From an uncultured Campylobacter sp. (GTDB lineage: Bacteria; Campylobacterota; Campylobacteria; Campylobacterales; Campylobacteraceae): DNA of 21,564 bases. The notes beneath the pieces are model-generated. The model did no database searches. It was given only the letters and a program-made list of their open reading frames with translations, and was not told where the DNA came from. This document shows, piece after piece, positions 1 to 8,055 of this stretch (position 1 is its first letter; each line of letters starts with the position of its first letter). The stretch lies in assembly GCF_905371695.1 (NCBI RefSeq), contig NZ_CAJPMA010000021.1, positions 1 to 21,564 on the forward strand, in the 5' to 3' direction. The position numbers were made by a program, and so were the translations under genes.

Positions 1-426
1 TAGCGCCGCGAAGCCCACGACCTCGCCGCCTAAATCTTCGATGATTTTCGCGCTCTCTAACGCCGAGCCGCCCGTAGTGATAATATCCTCGCAAACGATA
101 AATCGCTCGCCTTTTTTAACTTCAAAACCGCGACGCAGGCTCATAATTTTATTAACGCGCTCGGTGAAAATAAAGCGCTTTTTTGCGGCGCGCGCTAGCT
201 CGTAGCCCGCCAAAATTCCGCCCAGAGCCGGCGAGCAGACGCTATTAAATTCTATCCCGCTTTTAGCGATGATCGCCGCTAGCTCCTCCGCCAAAACGCC
301 CGCTAATCGCGGATCTTCTAGCACTTTCGCGCTTTGAAGATAAAACTGCGAATGCTTACCGCTTGAAAGCAGAAAATGCCCCTCTAAATACGCGCCCGCA
401 TCCTTGTAAATTTTTTCTAAATTCAT
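1..426 (-). CDS. pyrE: Orotate phosphoribosyltransferase, 3' end outside window
   Basis: Joins orotate to PRPP to give orotidine 5'-monophosphate in cytoplasmic pyrimidine synthesis. The first 142 codons are present; the C-terminal part lies beyond base 1. The protein starts MNLEKIYKDAGAYLEGHFLL and has the type I phosphoribosyltransferase PRPP loop, VCEDIITTGGSA, at about residues 111-122, plus the upstream PALGG segment near residues 66-70. The ATG at 426-424 is preceded by AAGGATCAAAG, a good ribosome site, and overlaps the TGA of the DUF4153 gene in an ATGA, so translation is probably coupled. The product name is secure; the end is unseen. Confidence 0.95.
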   Translation of the reverse strand, partial: MNLEKIYKDAGAYLEGHFLLSSGKHSQFYLQSAKVLEDPRLAGVLAEELAAIIAKSGIEFNSVCSPALGGILAGYELARAAKKRFIFTERVNKIMSLRRGFEVKKGERFIVCEDIITTGGSALESAKIIEDLGGEVVGFAAL

Positions 427-1976
427 CTTTGATCCTTTTTAATAAATAGCGTCGGCTCAACCCTGCTAAATTCGTAGCCGCTTTGCGTTTTTCTAATATC
501 CGCGCTTTGCAAGACGAAATCGCCTAATTGCGTAGGAACTATCAAAATTTTATCCACTAAACCCTCTATATCGTCTTCCGTAAGCTCGTCCCGAGACCCT
601 AAAATTTTACCTAAATGCTTGTTTAAATCCGCGCTAAAATTTAGCCCGTCCTCTTTAAAATCGATCGCGCACTCTTTGCCGCAATAAAAGCTTTCGCCCA
701 GATAGATTATCCTCGCGCCGCTAGTATCGCCTAAAACTAAGCCGCTTTTTAAACGTAGGTAGAAATTTCGCGCCTCATAAAACCGAAATTCGGTTATATC
801 GTCTAGTATTTTTAGCTCGCTTCCCAGCCTTTTTAAATCGCGAGCCAAATCTTGCAATTTATCGATTTTGCTTTCGTCCAGCCTCGCAAGATCTCTTTTG
901 TTTTTTACGTTTAAGCTTTCAAGCATCAAGTTAAATCTAGAAAGCTGCGAATTTAGCGAAATTCGCTTAACGTCGGCTACGAAAAATAGCGCCAAAATCG
1001 CCGCGCAAAAAGCGATCGAAACGGCGTAAAATTTAATCCGCCTAAAAAGCCAAAAGGCGACGATAAGCGTAAAAAACGCAGACGCACAGATAAGCCAAAT
1101 CCTGCTAGGCGTAAGCCCGTACTCGCTTACGCGCCTAATAACGCCGACCCACAAAAGCGCTGCGGGAGCTACGCAAAGCGCGGCGAAAAGCTCGTAAAAT
1201 TTACTCCATCTGTCGCTTTTTACGACTGAGAAAATTCCACCGAGCAAAAAGCCGCAAATTAGATACGAAAGCACGATGTAGGCGACCCCACCCTTTGGCA
1301 GCTGCGCGCTTACGGCGATCTTTACGATATAAAAATGAAGCAAAACGGCGTAAACAAGCAGCGTGGGCGTAAGTAGATAATCGAAAATTTTACTCCAGAG
1401 CGAGACGTTAAATTTCGTATCACCGTCCGTTAAGTATAAAAATAGCAGCGTAGTAAGCGCGTAAAATAGCGCTAAAAGAACGTCCGTATCGAATAAATCG
1501 ACGCCGAATAGATAGCCGATGCCGCCTAGCACCGTGCTTAAAAGCGTTAAAAACAGCATGCTAATCGCCGCGGCTAGGGCGAGATTTGCTATTATTAGAA
1601 GGGCGTTTTTTACGAATTTGGCGTCGTCTCTTTCGTAGCCTTTGCTAATTAGCATAATTACGGCGACTGCGCCTAGTGCGAAATTTTGCCCTTCTTCTAG
1701 CCTAAATACGAAAAAATAGGCACAAACGGGCGCAAGGAGCGAAAGACGGTGAGCAAGCATAAAACCGGACAGTGAGTAGGAAAATGCCAAAAACAGCGGT
1801 AAGGAGTAAAAAATAGCACTTATCTTGCCATCGTAATGCGCATCGAAATCGCCTCCGGAGCGCATAGATTGGTTAAACAAAAATAGGGCGCTAATCGCAA
1901 AAAGCAAGGCAAATTCGACTTTGTGTGCCGCGATCGTCGGCTTTATTAGTCGTAAAAAACGGAAATTCGGCGACAT
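423..1976 (-). CDS. DUF4153-family integral membrane protein
   Basis: A 517-residue protein of unknown function. Residues up to about 335 hold roughly ten hydrophobic segments; the last 180 or so residues are soluble and charged. The segment around residues 200-310 matches my memory of DUF4153: an LLTPTLLVYAVLLHFYIVKI stretch, then QLPKGGVAYIVL, then RRVSEYGLTPSRI. The soluble tail begins with a probable coiled coil (SLNVKNKRDLARLDESKIDK) and then a domain I do not recognise, with two cysteines close together (YCGKEC). It lies 57 nt downstream of frr and overlaps pyrE by 4 nt, so it sits inside a housekeeping operon where, in the relatives I remember, frr and pyrE are adjacent. The family is fairly sure; its role is not known. 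Confidence 0.85.
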   Translation of the reverse strand: MSPNFRFLRLIKPTIAAHKVEFALLFAISALFLFNQSMRSGGDFDAHYDGKISAIFYSLPLFLAFSYSLSGFMLAHRLSLLAPVCAYFFVFRLEEGQNFALGAVAVIMLISKGYERDDAKFVKNALLIIANLALAAAISMLFLTLLSTVLGGIGYLFGVDLFDTDVLLALFYALTTLLFLYLTDGDTKFNVSLWSKIFDYLLTPTLLVYAVLLHFYIVKIAVSAQLPKGGVAYIVLSYLICGFLLGGIFSVVKSDRWSKFYELFAALCVAPAALLWVGVIRRVSEYGLTPSRIWLICASAFFTLIVAFWLFRRIKFYAVSIAFCAAILALFFVADVKRISLNSQLSRFNLMLESLNVKNKRDLARLDESKIDKLQDLARDLKRLGSELKILDDITEFRFYEARNFYLRLKSGLVLGDTSGARIIYLGESFYCGKECAIDFKEDGLNFSADLNKHLGKILGSRDELTEDDIEGLVDKILIVPTQLGDFVLQSADIRKTQSGYEFSRVEPTLFIKKDQR

Positions 1977-2033
1977 ACTCTGCCCTATTAGTAAGATAGC
2001 ACCCTAGCCACAATGAGCAGAGCGCCTAAAATT

Positions 2034-2591
2034 TTAAACTTTTAAAAGCTCGGCTTCTTTTTCTTTTACCGAAGCGTCGATTTTAGCGTTGTAGTTATCG
2101 GTAATTTTTTGCACTTCGGCCTCGGCCTTTTTTGCCTCGTCTTCCGTAATAGCTTTATCTTTTTCCAGCTTTTTTACCTCGTCGTTAGCGTCCTTTCGCA
2201 CATTGCGCACGCTGATTTTGGCTTTCTCGCCCATCGCTTTGGCGTGCTTAGCGTTTTCTTGGCGCTGCTCGATCGTCATCGGCGGGAAAAATAGCTTCAC
2301 GCACTCGCCGTCGGAGTTCGGATTTACGCCGATATTCGCGGCTTGGATCGCGGTAGAGATAACCTTGATCATCGGCTTTTCCCAAGGCGTAATCGTAATC
2401 GTAGAAGCATCGGTGGCTATCACGGTAGCAACTTGATTTAGCGGAGTTTGACTACCGTAATAATCCACGAAAACGTGATCTACGATATTAATATTAACTT
2501 TACCCGTGCGAAGCGTAGTGAAATCGCGCTTTAACGCGGCGATCGCTTTTTCGCAGGCGTCTTTTTGCTCGTCGTAAATTTTAGTTAGCAT
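2034..2591 (-). CDS. frr: Ribosome recycling factor
   Basis: RRF works with EF-G to split post-termination ribosomes. At 185 residues it has the standard family length, and it shows family signatures: an N-terminal helix ending in FTTLRTGKVN (residues about 25-34), the VDYYGSQTPLNQVATV strand region, ITPWEKPMIKVI, and the basic EKAKISVRNVRKDANDEVKK helix of domain I. The ATG is preceded by AAGGATAAAG. It follows secG by 51 nt in the same direction and is very probably cotranscribed with it. Nothing odd was seen. Confidence 0.97.
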   Translation of the reverse strand: MLTKIYDEQKDACEKAIAALKRDFTTLRTGKVNINIVDHVFVDYYGSQTPLNQVATVIATDASTITITPWEKPMIKVISTAIQAANIGVNPNSDGECVKLFFPPMTIEQRQENAKHAKAMGEKAKISVRNVRKDANDEVKKLEKDKAITEDEAKKAEAEVQKITDNYNAKIDASVKEKEAELLKV

Positions 2592-2642
2592 CTTTATCCT
2601 TATATTGAAATTTTCCCTAAATTTAAGTCCGAATTTTTAAAA

Positions 2643-2984
2643 TTACTCGCTAGCCGGCGCATTCGAAACCGGCGCGGACGGCGCTGCCGGCGCGGTAGAA
2701 GGCGAAGAGGGAACTACTAACGACTTAGCGTCTACACTATCCACTAGCGAGCGCTTCATATCGGTATTATAGACGTATCCCAAAGCTAGCGTATTTAGGA
2801 TAAAAATTACGCCTACGACGAAGGTAAATTTCGCTAAAAATCCCGCAGGACCTTTTGCGCCGAATAAACTTTCATTACTGCCGCTATAAGCGCCTAGGCC
2901 GATGGACGAGCTTTTTTGAAGCAAAACTGCGATCGTTAAAACGACGGCCAAGACGAATTGCAAAATTAAAAATAATAAACTCAC
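2643..2984 (-). CDS. secG: Preprotein translocase subunit SecG
   Basis: Small accessory subunit of the SecYEG channel in the inner membrane. The 113-residue protein has two membrane segments (residues about 2-20 and 52-72) joined by the loop QKSSSIGLGAYSGSNESLFG, which is the conserved SecG loop (family pattern GLG..G......G.....LFG), followed by AKGPAGFLAK. The tail after residue 88 is low-complexity Ala/Pro/Ser. The start is GTG at 2984-2982, with AAAGGA placed 6 nt before it. A strong promoter-like site lies about 37 nt upstream. Confidence 0.93.
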   Translation of the reverse strand: MSLLFLILQFVLAVVLTIAVLLQKSSSIGLGAYSGSNESLFGAKGPAGFLAKFTFVVGVIFILNTLALGYVYNTDMKRSLVDSVDAKSLVVPSSPSTAPAAPSAPVSNAPASE

Positions 2985-3020
2985 TGAAATTCCTTTGAAA
3001 TTTTGAGATAATTGGGTGCG

Positions 3021-3026
3021 ATTATA
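3021..3026 (-). promoter_or_regulatory. -10 element of promoter for secG-frr-DUF4153-pyrE
   Basis: On the minus strand the sequence reads CTGTATAATCGC. This is a perfect TATAAT -10 hexamer with a TG directly in front, about 37 nt before the secG GTG. Epsilonproteobacterial sigma-70 promoters rely mainly on the -10 box, so no clear -35 is expected. It would let the downstream genes be transcribed apart from the Bax-inhibitor and ThiD2-like genes. Confidence 0.6.
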
Positions 3027-3049
3027 CAGAAAAAGATTTAAATTTTACG

Positions 3050-3433
3050 TTAAAGCCGCTTTTCTAGCTCGTAAAGCTCGTAGCGGACGGATTTAAAAAG
3101 TTCGGAATACTCTAAATTTAAGAGTTTAAAACACTCTTCAAGCACCCGCGCGCTTTCTTGAGCGCGCTTAAAATTTGCGGTAATAACGTCTTGTAAATTT
3201 TCGCGGATTTGCTCGGGTTTTGCGCTAGGACGCAATACGTCGCGCGCGGCGTCTCTAAATTTTAGGTATTCGTATGCGGGGATTTTTGCCTTATGGCGGA
3301 GAATTTTGATAGCGCGGGCGAAATCCGCGTCGTCAAAGACGAACCTTTTGATATCCTCGACGACGCGTAAGCCCTCTTTTAAGCGATTTAAATTCGCGTC
3401 TATTACGCGATAAATTCGCTCATCGTTATTCAT
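3050..3433 (-). CDS. ThiD2-like single-domain protein (annotated in relatives as thiamine-phosphate pyrophosphorylase)
   Basis: A 127-residue, all-helical-looking protein. The N-terminal segment YRVIDANLNRLKEGLRVVED (residues about 8-27), then RHKAK near 47-51, and the ENLQDVITANFKRAQESARV segment near 78-97 are typical of the ThiD2 domain. In some bacteria that domain is fused in front of ThiE and, from work on Hydrogenobacter, can phosphorylate hydroxymethylpyrimidine phosphate. Here it is free-standing, and no ThiE domain follows: secG is next, 65 nt downstream. Its start overlaps the end of the Bax-inhibitor-like gene by 8 nt. The domain identity is from memory. The kinase role is inferred from the family and not shown for this protein. 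Confidence 0.75.
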   Translation of the reverse strand: MNNDERIYRVIDANLNRLKEGLRVVEDIKRFVFDDADFARAIKILRHKAKIPAYEYLKFRDAARDVLRPSAKPEQIRENLQDVITANFKRAQESARVLEECFKLLNLEYSELFKSVRYELYELEKRL

Positions 3434-4130
3434 CGCGTCCGAAAATTCCTAAAATTTGCAGAAGCGACGTGAAAAGATTTACGAAGTCTAAATAAAGCGC
3501 GACGGCGCCCTCGATAGGCGTTTCGTAGTTGCCACGAACGATATTTTGCGTATCGTAAAGGATGTAAGCGCTAAATAAAATAGCGCTAACGCTTGCGATG
3601 GCTAGCTGAAATAGCGTGCTGTGAACGAAAATATTAATGATAGCCGCGGCGATAACAACGATAAGAGCTATAAATAAAAATTTGCCCATCGTCGTAAAAT
3701 CACGCTTAGTATTCATCGCAAATACGCTTAACGCGCCGAACGCCACGGTCGTGAGTCCAAACGCCTGCGCCACGATAGCCGCGCCGCTAGGCAAGCCCAA
3801 AACGCTATAAAGCAACGGAGTAAGCGTAAGACCGCTAACAAACGTAAACGCGAAAAGCAGCACTAAATTTAATCCCGCTTTGCGTTTAGCCGCCATTAGT
3901 CCGAAAAGTAGAGCTATTTCAAGCGCGAAAAGCCCCCAAAACAGCAGCCCGCGCGTGGCAAATACGCTCGCCGCGCTAATACCCACGTAAGCTCCCGCGG
4001 TAGCCGCTAGCAGACTCGCCGCAAATAGCTGGTAAGTCTGCTTAATAAACGTACTAAGCGAGCTTTGCGAATACTCTACCTCTTGCTCGCTATGAGCGTC
4101 GTTTGCGTAATTTCTATCGTATAAACTCAT
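3426..4130 (-). CDS. Bax inhibitor-1 / YccA-family membrane protein
   Basis: A 234-residue polytopic inner-membrane protein with about seven hydrophobic helices, starting after an N-terminal cytosolic stretch rich in Ser/Tyr/Glu (residues 1-30). The C-terminal features AYILYDTQNIVRGNYETPIE and ALYLDFVNLFTSLLQILGIF are the classic TMBIM/YccA signature. The Asp in YDTQ and the Asp in LYLDF are the pH-sensing pair described for BsYetJ, a calcium-leak channel. The reading frame is open 13 codons further upstream, but the ATG at 4130-4128 is chosen because AAGGAGAACAAT precedes it directly. It is the first gene of the minus-strand cluster and overlaps the next one by 8 nt. The substrate of this protein is not known. 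Confidence 0.88.
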   Translation of the reverse strand: MSLYDRNYANDAHSEQEVEYSQSSLSTFIKQTYQLFAASLLAATAGAYVGISAASVFATRGLLFWGLFALEIALLFGLMAAKRKAGLNLVLLFAFTFVSGLTLTPLLYSVLGLPSGAAIVAQAFGLTTVAFGALSVFAMNTKRDFTTMGKFLFIALIVVIAAAIINIFVHSTLFQLAIASVSAILFSAYILYDTQNIVRGNYETPIEGAVALYLDFVNLFTSLLQILGIFGRDE

Positions 4131-4179
4131 ATTGTTCTCCTTTTTAAAATTTGGCGCAAATTTAGCCAAAAATAGGTAA

Positions 4180-4185
4180 ATAATA
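4180..4185 (-). promoter_or_regulatory. Probable -10 element for the Bax-inhibitor-like gene
   Basis: The minus strand reads AAAGTATTATTTACC, giving TATTAT about 50 nt before the chosen ATG. It is one mismatch from TATAAT and lies in the AT-rich divergent spacer shared with the carbonic anhydrase gene. Assigned from sequence alone. Confidence 0.4.
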
Positions 4186-4247
4186 CTTTAAAATCCGCTT
4201 AATATCAGCGGCAAAACGGGGTTTATTCAAATTTTAAAGAAAATCGC

Positions 4248-4253
4248 TATAAT
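4248..4253 (+). promoter_or_regulatory. -10 element for the carbonic anhydrase transcription unit
   Basis: A perfect TATAAT in the context AATCGCTATAATCC, with its end 25 nt before the ATG at 4279; AT-rich tracts precede it. The ribosome site TAGGAGAAACG follows. It probably drives the whole run up to 9103, because no comparable site is seen between the later genes. Confidence 0.55.
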
Positions 4254-4278
4254 CCGCGAAAAATTTATAGGAGAAACG

Positions 4279-4908
4279 ATGGGTACTTTACTAGACGGTG
4301 CGGTAAAATTTATGGAAGAGGATTTTTTAGAACATAAGGAGCTTTTTGAAAGCCTAGGCGACAAGCAAGTCCCGCACACGCTATTTATCGGTTGCATCGA
4401 CTCGCGCGTGGTGCCTAATATGATAACCAACACGATGCCAGGCGACCTCGTCGTCGTGCGAAATATCGCCAATATCGTGCCGCCCTACCGCAAAAGCGAA
4501 GAATTTTTAGCCACCACTTCGGCGATAGAATACGCCATTCAAACGCTAAACGTAAAAAACGTCATCGTTTGCGGGCACAGCAATTGCGGCGGCTGCGCGG
4601 CGCTTTGGCAAGACGAGGCGAAATTTCAAAAAACGCCCAACGTTAGGCGATGGCTAGACCTGATGTCCTCCGTCAAAATGCAGGTGCAAGCGGTTTTCGG
4701 CGATAACTTGGCGAAACGCGAGTGGCTGACCGAACGGTTAAATTTAATCAATTGCTACTCGAATTTACTCACGTACCCCGGCGTAAACGAGAGATTAAAA
4801 GACGGGGACGTTAAAATTTACGTCTGGCATTACATCATAGAAACGGGCGAAATTTATAACTACGATTTTAGCTCAAATACCTTTAAACTACTCGGGGTAG
4901 AAAAATGA
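4279..4908 (+). CDS. canB: Beta-class carbonic anhydrase
   Basis: Interconverts CO2 and bicarbonate using a zinc centre. At 209 residues it is within the usual range. The zinc ligands are visible: Cys39 in FIGCIDSRVVPN, and His100 and Cys103 in VCGHSNCGGC. The catalytic Asp41-Arg43 pair of the CxDSR motif is intact, so an active enzyme is expected. The ATG follows TAGGAGAAACG. It is the first gene of a plus-strand run and its last bases form an ATGA overlap with the MscS-type gene, so the two are translationally linked. In capnophilic campylobacters this enzyme supports growth at low CO2 by supplying bicarbonate; that role here is inferred from relatives. Confidence 0.95.
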   Translation: MGTLLDGAVKFMEEDFLEHKELFESLGDKQVPHTLFIGCIDSRVVPNMITNTMPGDLVVVRNIANIVPPYRKSEEFLATTSAIEYAIQTLNVKNVIVCGHSNCGGCAALWQDEAKFQKTPNVRRWLDLMSSVKMQVQAVFGDNLAKREWLTERLNLINCYSNLLTYPGVNERLKDGDVKIYVWHYIIETGEIYNYDFSSNTFKLLGVEK

Positions 4909-6740
4909 GCAAAGTTTTATTAATCTTACTTATATGCCTGAATTTCGCGGTAGCCGACGATAGCGCCGATCAAAACGAAAGTAACATAATCAACGTAACC
5001 CAACAAATTCAAGCCATAAATGCGCAAATTCAAATTTTAAAAAGCCAAGTCGATGAAAACTCTACCGACTCGGCATCGAATTTATATAAGCTAAACGACC
5101 GAAAAAGCAAGCTTTTATCGCAAATTCCGTTTTCGGTAATGCAAATCGACGTAAAGCAAAGCGATCTTGATAAATTCGAAGCTCAAAAGTTAAAGGTCGA
5201 GAAAAACGTCGAGAAATACGGTAAAAGCGGCAATAAAAATTTATACGTTAAAAATGCCGTCGAGCTTGAGAAGATGAAAATCGCGCAGACTTATTACGGT
5301 ACGATGATAAAGCTTGAAGAGCTGTTTAAAAACGGAGCTAAAAATTCGCAAATTCAAGAGCTAGTCGAGGACGGATTGTTAAATTTACAAACTAGCTCTT
5401 ACGTCGCGATAAAAGATCTAAAAAGTACGCTTGAAGGCGGAAATTTAGACGAGTACAACGTCGCGTTGGACGAGCTTGATCTGCAAAAGCAAACGAGCGA
5501 GGAAATATTAAATTATTTAAAGGAAAACGCCGCTCTTTTAAGCTCGACGCTCTTCGTTTCGGAGCTAAATTTAAAAACGACGATCGATTATATAAACGAC
5601 AAGCTCGGGGTAAATCCGCAAAAATTTAACGTCGGCAAAATAATAATTTCGTTTTTGGTTTTCGCGTTTTTCGTTTCGCTAACGAGGATTTTAGTTAAAA
5701 TTTCTTACTGGCTGTTTTTGTCGTTCTTTACCAAAAATGTCCACGCAGAAGCGATAAAAGAACAGGTTTTAATGATTATAGAGCGCCCTATTTCGGCGCT
5801 TTTAATTATCTATGCGCTAAATATGTGCGCCGGCATTTGGTATTATCCCGTCCCGATGCCTATAAAATTCGCTACTTTTTTCGCGATCGTATACACCGTT
5901 GCATTCGGCTGGTTGGTGCTAACTTTGCTAAACGGCTACGGACTGCTTTTAATCGGCGAAATAGCCAAAAAAAGCGGACGCAAAGAGGTCATAAATTTAG
6001 TCCTAAAAATTATTTATTTTATCGTGATAATAATCACGCTATTGATGGTTTTAAGTCGTCTCGGATTTGATATTTCCGCATTCGTGGCCTCGCTTGGGAT
6101 CGGCGGTTTGGCCGTAGCTTTCGCGGCAAAGGATATAATCGCGAATTTCTTCGCGTCGGTGATGCTGCTTTTTGATAATTCGTTTTCGCAAGGCGACTGG
6201 ATCGTATGCGGCGACATCGAGGGAACGGTCGTGGAGATCGGGCTTAGAAAAACGACCGTGCGGACCTTTGATAACGCCCTTATATTCGTGCCAAACTCAA
6301 AGCTAGCTAGCGATCCGATCCGAAACTGGAGCAGGCGAAAGATGGGACGACGCATCAGGATGCTAATCGGACTAGAATACAGCGCCACGACCGAGCAGAT
6401 CAAAAAGTGCGTCGATGAGATCAAGCAGATGCTAATCGACCATCCAGACATCGCAAAGGGCGACGATATGGGCTCTAAAAAGGCTAGCAGATATGACCGC
6501 GGTATCGTCTCGATCGACGATCTAGCGGGGTATAAGTCGAATTTATTCGTCGTCGTGGACGAGTTTGCCGATAGCTCGATAAATATCCTCGTGTACTGCT
6601 TTTCAAAGACGATAGTTTGGGGCGAGTTTTTGGCCGTCAAAGAGGACGTGATGCTAAAAATAATGAATATCGTAGAGGCCAACGGGCTGGGCTTTGCCTT
6701 TCCTAGCCAAAGCCTATACGTCGAAGAAGTGAAAAAATAA
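4905..6740 (+). CDS. MscS-family mechanosensitive ion channel with large N-terminal periplasmic domain
   Basis: A 611-residue channel, about twice the length of E. coli MscS. An N-terminal signal-like segment (residues 1-18, ending AVA) is followed by a mostly helical region with likely coiled coil up to about residue 245. Hydrophobic helices come next (about 248-270, 292-310, 318-345, 362-385), then the pore helix TM3 with its Gly/Ala pattern at about 392-420 (SLGIGGLAVAFAAKD). The beta domain follows (GDWIVCGDIEGTVVEIGLR, then FVPNSKLASDPIRNWS), and then the cytoplasmic alpha-beta cage. It overlaps the carbonic anhydrase gene by 4 nt, and a conserved pairing of the two exists in C. jejuni as I recall. 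It would act as a tension-gated release valve; selectivity cannot be judged from sequence. Confidence 0.93.
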   Translation: MSKVLLILLICLNFAVADDSADQNESNIINVTQQIQAINAQIQILKSQVDENSTDSASNLYKLNDRKSKLLSQIPFSVMQIDVKQSDLDKFEAQKLKVEKNVEKYGKSGNKNLYVKNAVELEKMKIAQTYYGTMIKLEELFKNGAKNSQIQELVEDGLLNLQTSSYVAIKDLKSTLEGGNLDEYNVALDELDLQKQTSEEILNYLKENAALLSSTLFVSELNLKTTIDYINDKLGVNPQKFNVGKIIISFLVFAFFVSLTRILVKISYWLFLSFFTKNVHAEAIKEQVLMIIERPISALLIIYALNMCAGIWYYPVPMPIKFATFFAIVYTVAFGWLVLTLLNGYGLLLIGEIAKKSGRKEVINLVLKIIYFIVIIITLLMVLSRLGFDISAFVASLGIGGLAVAFAAKDIIANFFASVMLLFDNSFSQGDWIVCGDIEGTVVEIGLRKTTVRTFDNALIFVPNSKLASDPIRNWSRRKMGRRIRMLIGLEYSATTEQIKKCVDEIKQMLIDHPDIAKGDDMGSKKASRYDRGIVSIDDLAGYKSNLFVVVDEFADSSINILVYCFSKTIVWGEFLAVKEDVMLKIMNIVEANGLGFAFPSQSLYVEEVKK

Positions 6741-6756
6741 TTTTAAAGGAGAGAAA

Positions 6757-6933
6757 ATGAGCGAAGAATTTGACTACGAAGAGGAAGATTTGGAGGAAGA
6801 ATACTCCGAATTTGACGACGAGGATGAAGACGGGGGTTTTGGAGGCGGCGGCTACGACTATTCTTACGACGAGAACGATTACAGCTACGACGACGATAGC
6901 GACGAGGACTCCGAGAGCTACGATACTTACTAA
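6757..6933 (+). CDS. Extremely acidic 58-residue microprotein, unknown function
   Basis: An ATG-to-TAA frame of 58 codons with the strong ribosome site AAAGGAGAGAAA in front, 16 nt after the MscS-type stop and 27 nt before the next gene. It contains 29 Asp/Glu out of 58 residues, no Lys, Arg or His, nine Tyr, three Phe, and a short Gly run (GGFGGGGY, residues 26-33). The start is MSEEFDYEEEDLEEE and the end is DSESYDTY. The predicted pI is very low and the chain is probably disordered. I do not recognise a family. Composition suggests a charge-based binder, cation buffer or nucleic-acid mimic, but nothing proves that. The ribosome site, intact frame and packing in the operon argue that it is translated. 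It could also be low-complexity sequence of no function. Confidence 0.72.
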   Translation: MSEEFDYEEEDLEEEYSEFDDEDEDGGFGGGGYDYSYDENDYSYDDDSDEDSESYDTY

Positions 6934-6960
6934 ATCTTGACGTGAATTTTAGGGGGAATT

Positions 6961-8055
6961 TTGGCGCGAGGCTTCGTCGATCAGGATAGTTATAAAGCAG
7001 TCGAGGATATTTATAGGCTACTTTTGGGAATTTTAATAGTCGGGAACGCGATTGGCGCCGCCCTAATATCGCTCGTAAATTTTACGACCGGCGCGACTTG
7101 CTTTGCGTTTTTGCTAGCGGCGATCTACGCGCGGACGAAAATAGACGTAAAGCACAGGCGCCTGCTTTGCGCGCTATTTCACGCAAACGTAGTAATTGTA
7201 ACCGTCGTAAGCGTGATAAATATCGGCTGGGGTTATCATCTTTGGATTATCGTCGTCGGCGCTATATTTATCAGCTACTTTCTAAATTTCGGCTCAAAGC
7301 CCGTCACCTACTGTGTGGCCGCAATCGAGCTAGGCGTTCTCATCGCGCTTTATTTAACGTATAAAGACGCGCCCGTAAATATGCCAAAAACGCTGCTTCT
7401 TACGTTTAATACCATGAATATTATTTTGATATTTTATGCCGTGCTTCGTTTATCGATATTCGCGGACATCGTCGCGGCAAAGGGCTACAAGCAAGCCAGA
7501 GAAGAAAAAGAGCGCTTTGAAGAGCTTTCTAAGCATGACTTTTTAACCGGTTTGCTAAACCGCCCGAGCGTAGAAAAGGCGCTAAGATACGAGATAAAAA
7601 TGCTAAAAGATAGACGCGCGGGGTCGAATTTAGTCGTGCTACTGGGCGATATAGACGGCTTTAAGGGCATAAACGACACTTACGGGCACGACGCCGGAGA
7701 TAAGACGATCAAACAAGCCGCGGATACTTTGCTAGCGACGTTTCGAAACGACGATAAAATTTGCCGCTGGGGCGGGGAGGAATTTTTAATACTCATGCCG
7801 GACGCCGATGCCGATTCTATCCGCAAAATCACGACCAGACTCACTAAAAATATAAATTTTATCAAGCTTCCTAGCGGAGATAACCTAAGCATGACCTTTG
7901 GAATGTTAATCTGCGTAAGCGGCGTAAATACGAATTTTAGCTACGTAATAAATCGCGCCGACGAGCTGCTTTACGCCGGCAAGAAAAAGGGCAAAAACAG
8001 AATAGAAATGGAAATTTTAAGCGATGCGACGACTTCTAAGAATAATAAAAGCTAA
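6961..8055 (+). CDS. Membrane-bound GGDEF diguanylate cyclase with intact I-site
   Basis: Makes the second messenger c-di-GMP from two GTP. The 364-residue protein has about six hydrophobic helices (residues about 20-170), a short linker coil (AREEKERFEELS), and a GGDEF domain from about 193. That domain contains DFLTGLLNR, GDIDGFKGINDTYGHDAGD and the active-site GGEEF at 271-275. Arg262-Asn-Asp-Asp265 sits five residues before GGEEF and matches the RxxD allosteric inhibition site. The start is TTG at 6961 with AGGGGG four nt upstream; an in-frame TGA at 6943-6945 rules out a longer ATG version. The membrane region shares an IGWGY segment and helix order with the next gene, which points to tandem duplication. 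The input signal is unknown. Confidence 0.92.
   Translation: MARGFVDQDSYKAVEDIYRLLLGILIVGNAIGAALISLVNFTTGATCFAFLLAAIYARTKIDVKHRRLLCALFHANVVIVTVVSVINIGWGYHLWIIVVGAIFISYFLNFGSKPVTYCVAAIELGVLIALYLTYKDAPVNMPKTLLLTFNTMNIILIFYAVLRLSIFADIVAAKGYKQAREEKERFEELSKHDFLTGLLNRPSVEKALRYEIKMLKDRRAGSNLVVLLGDIDGFKGINDTYGHDAGDKTIKQAADTLLATFRNDDKICRWGGEEFLILMPDADADSIRKITTRLTKNINFIKLPSGDNLSMTFGMLICVSGVNTNFSYVINRADELLYAGKKKGKNRIEMEILSDATTSKNNKS

Noticed and set aside
4131..4169. 13-codon upstream extension of the Bax-inhibitor-like protein
   Set aside because: It would translate through the AAGGAG ribosome site of the better start at 4130.
6014..6682. 222-codon frame antisense to the MscS-type channel
   Set aside because: A Ser/Ile-rich shadow frame opposite a well-identified gene, without ribosome site or family features.
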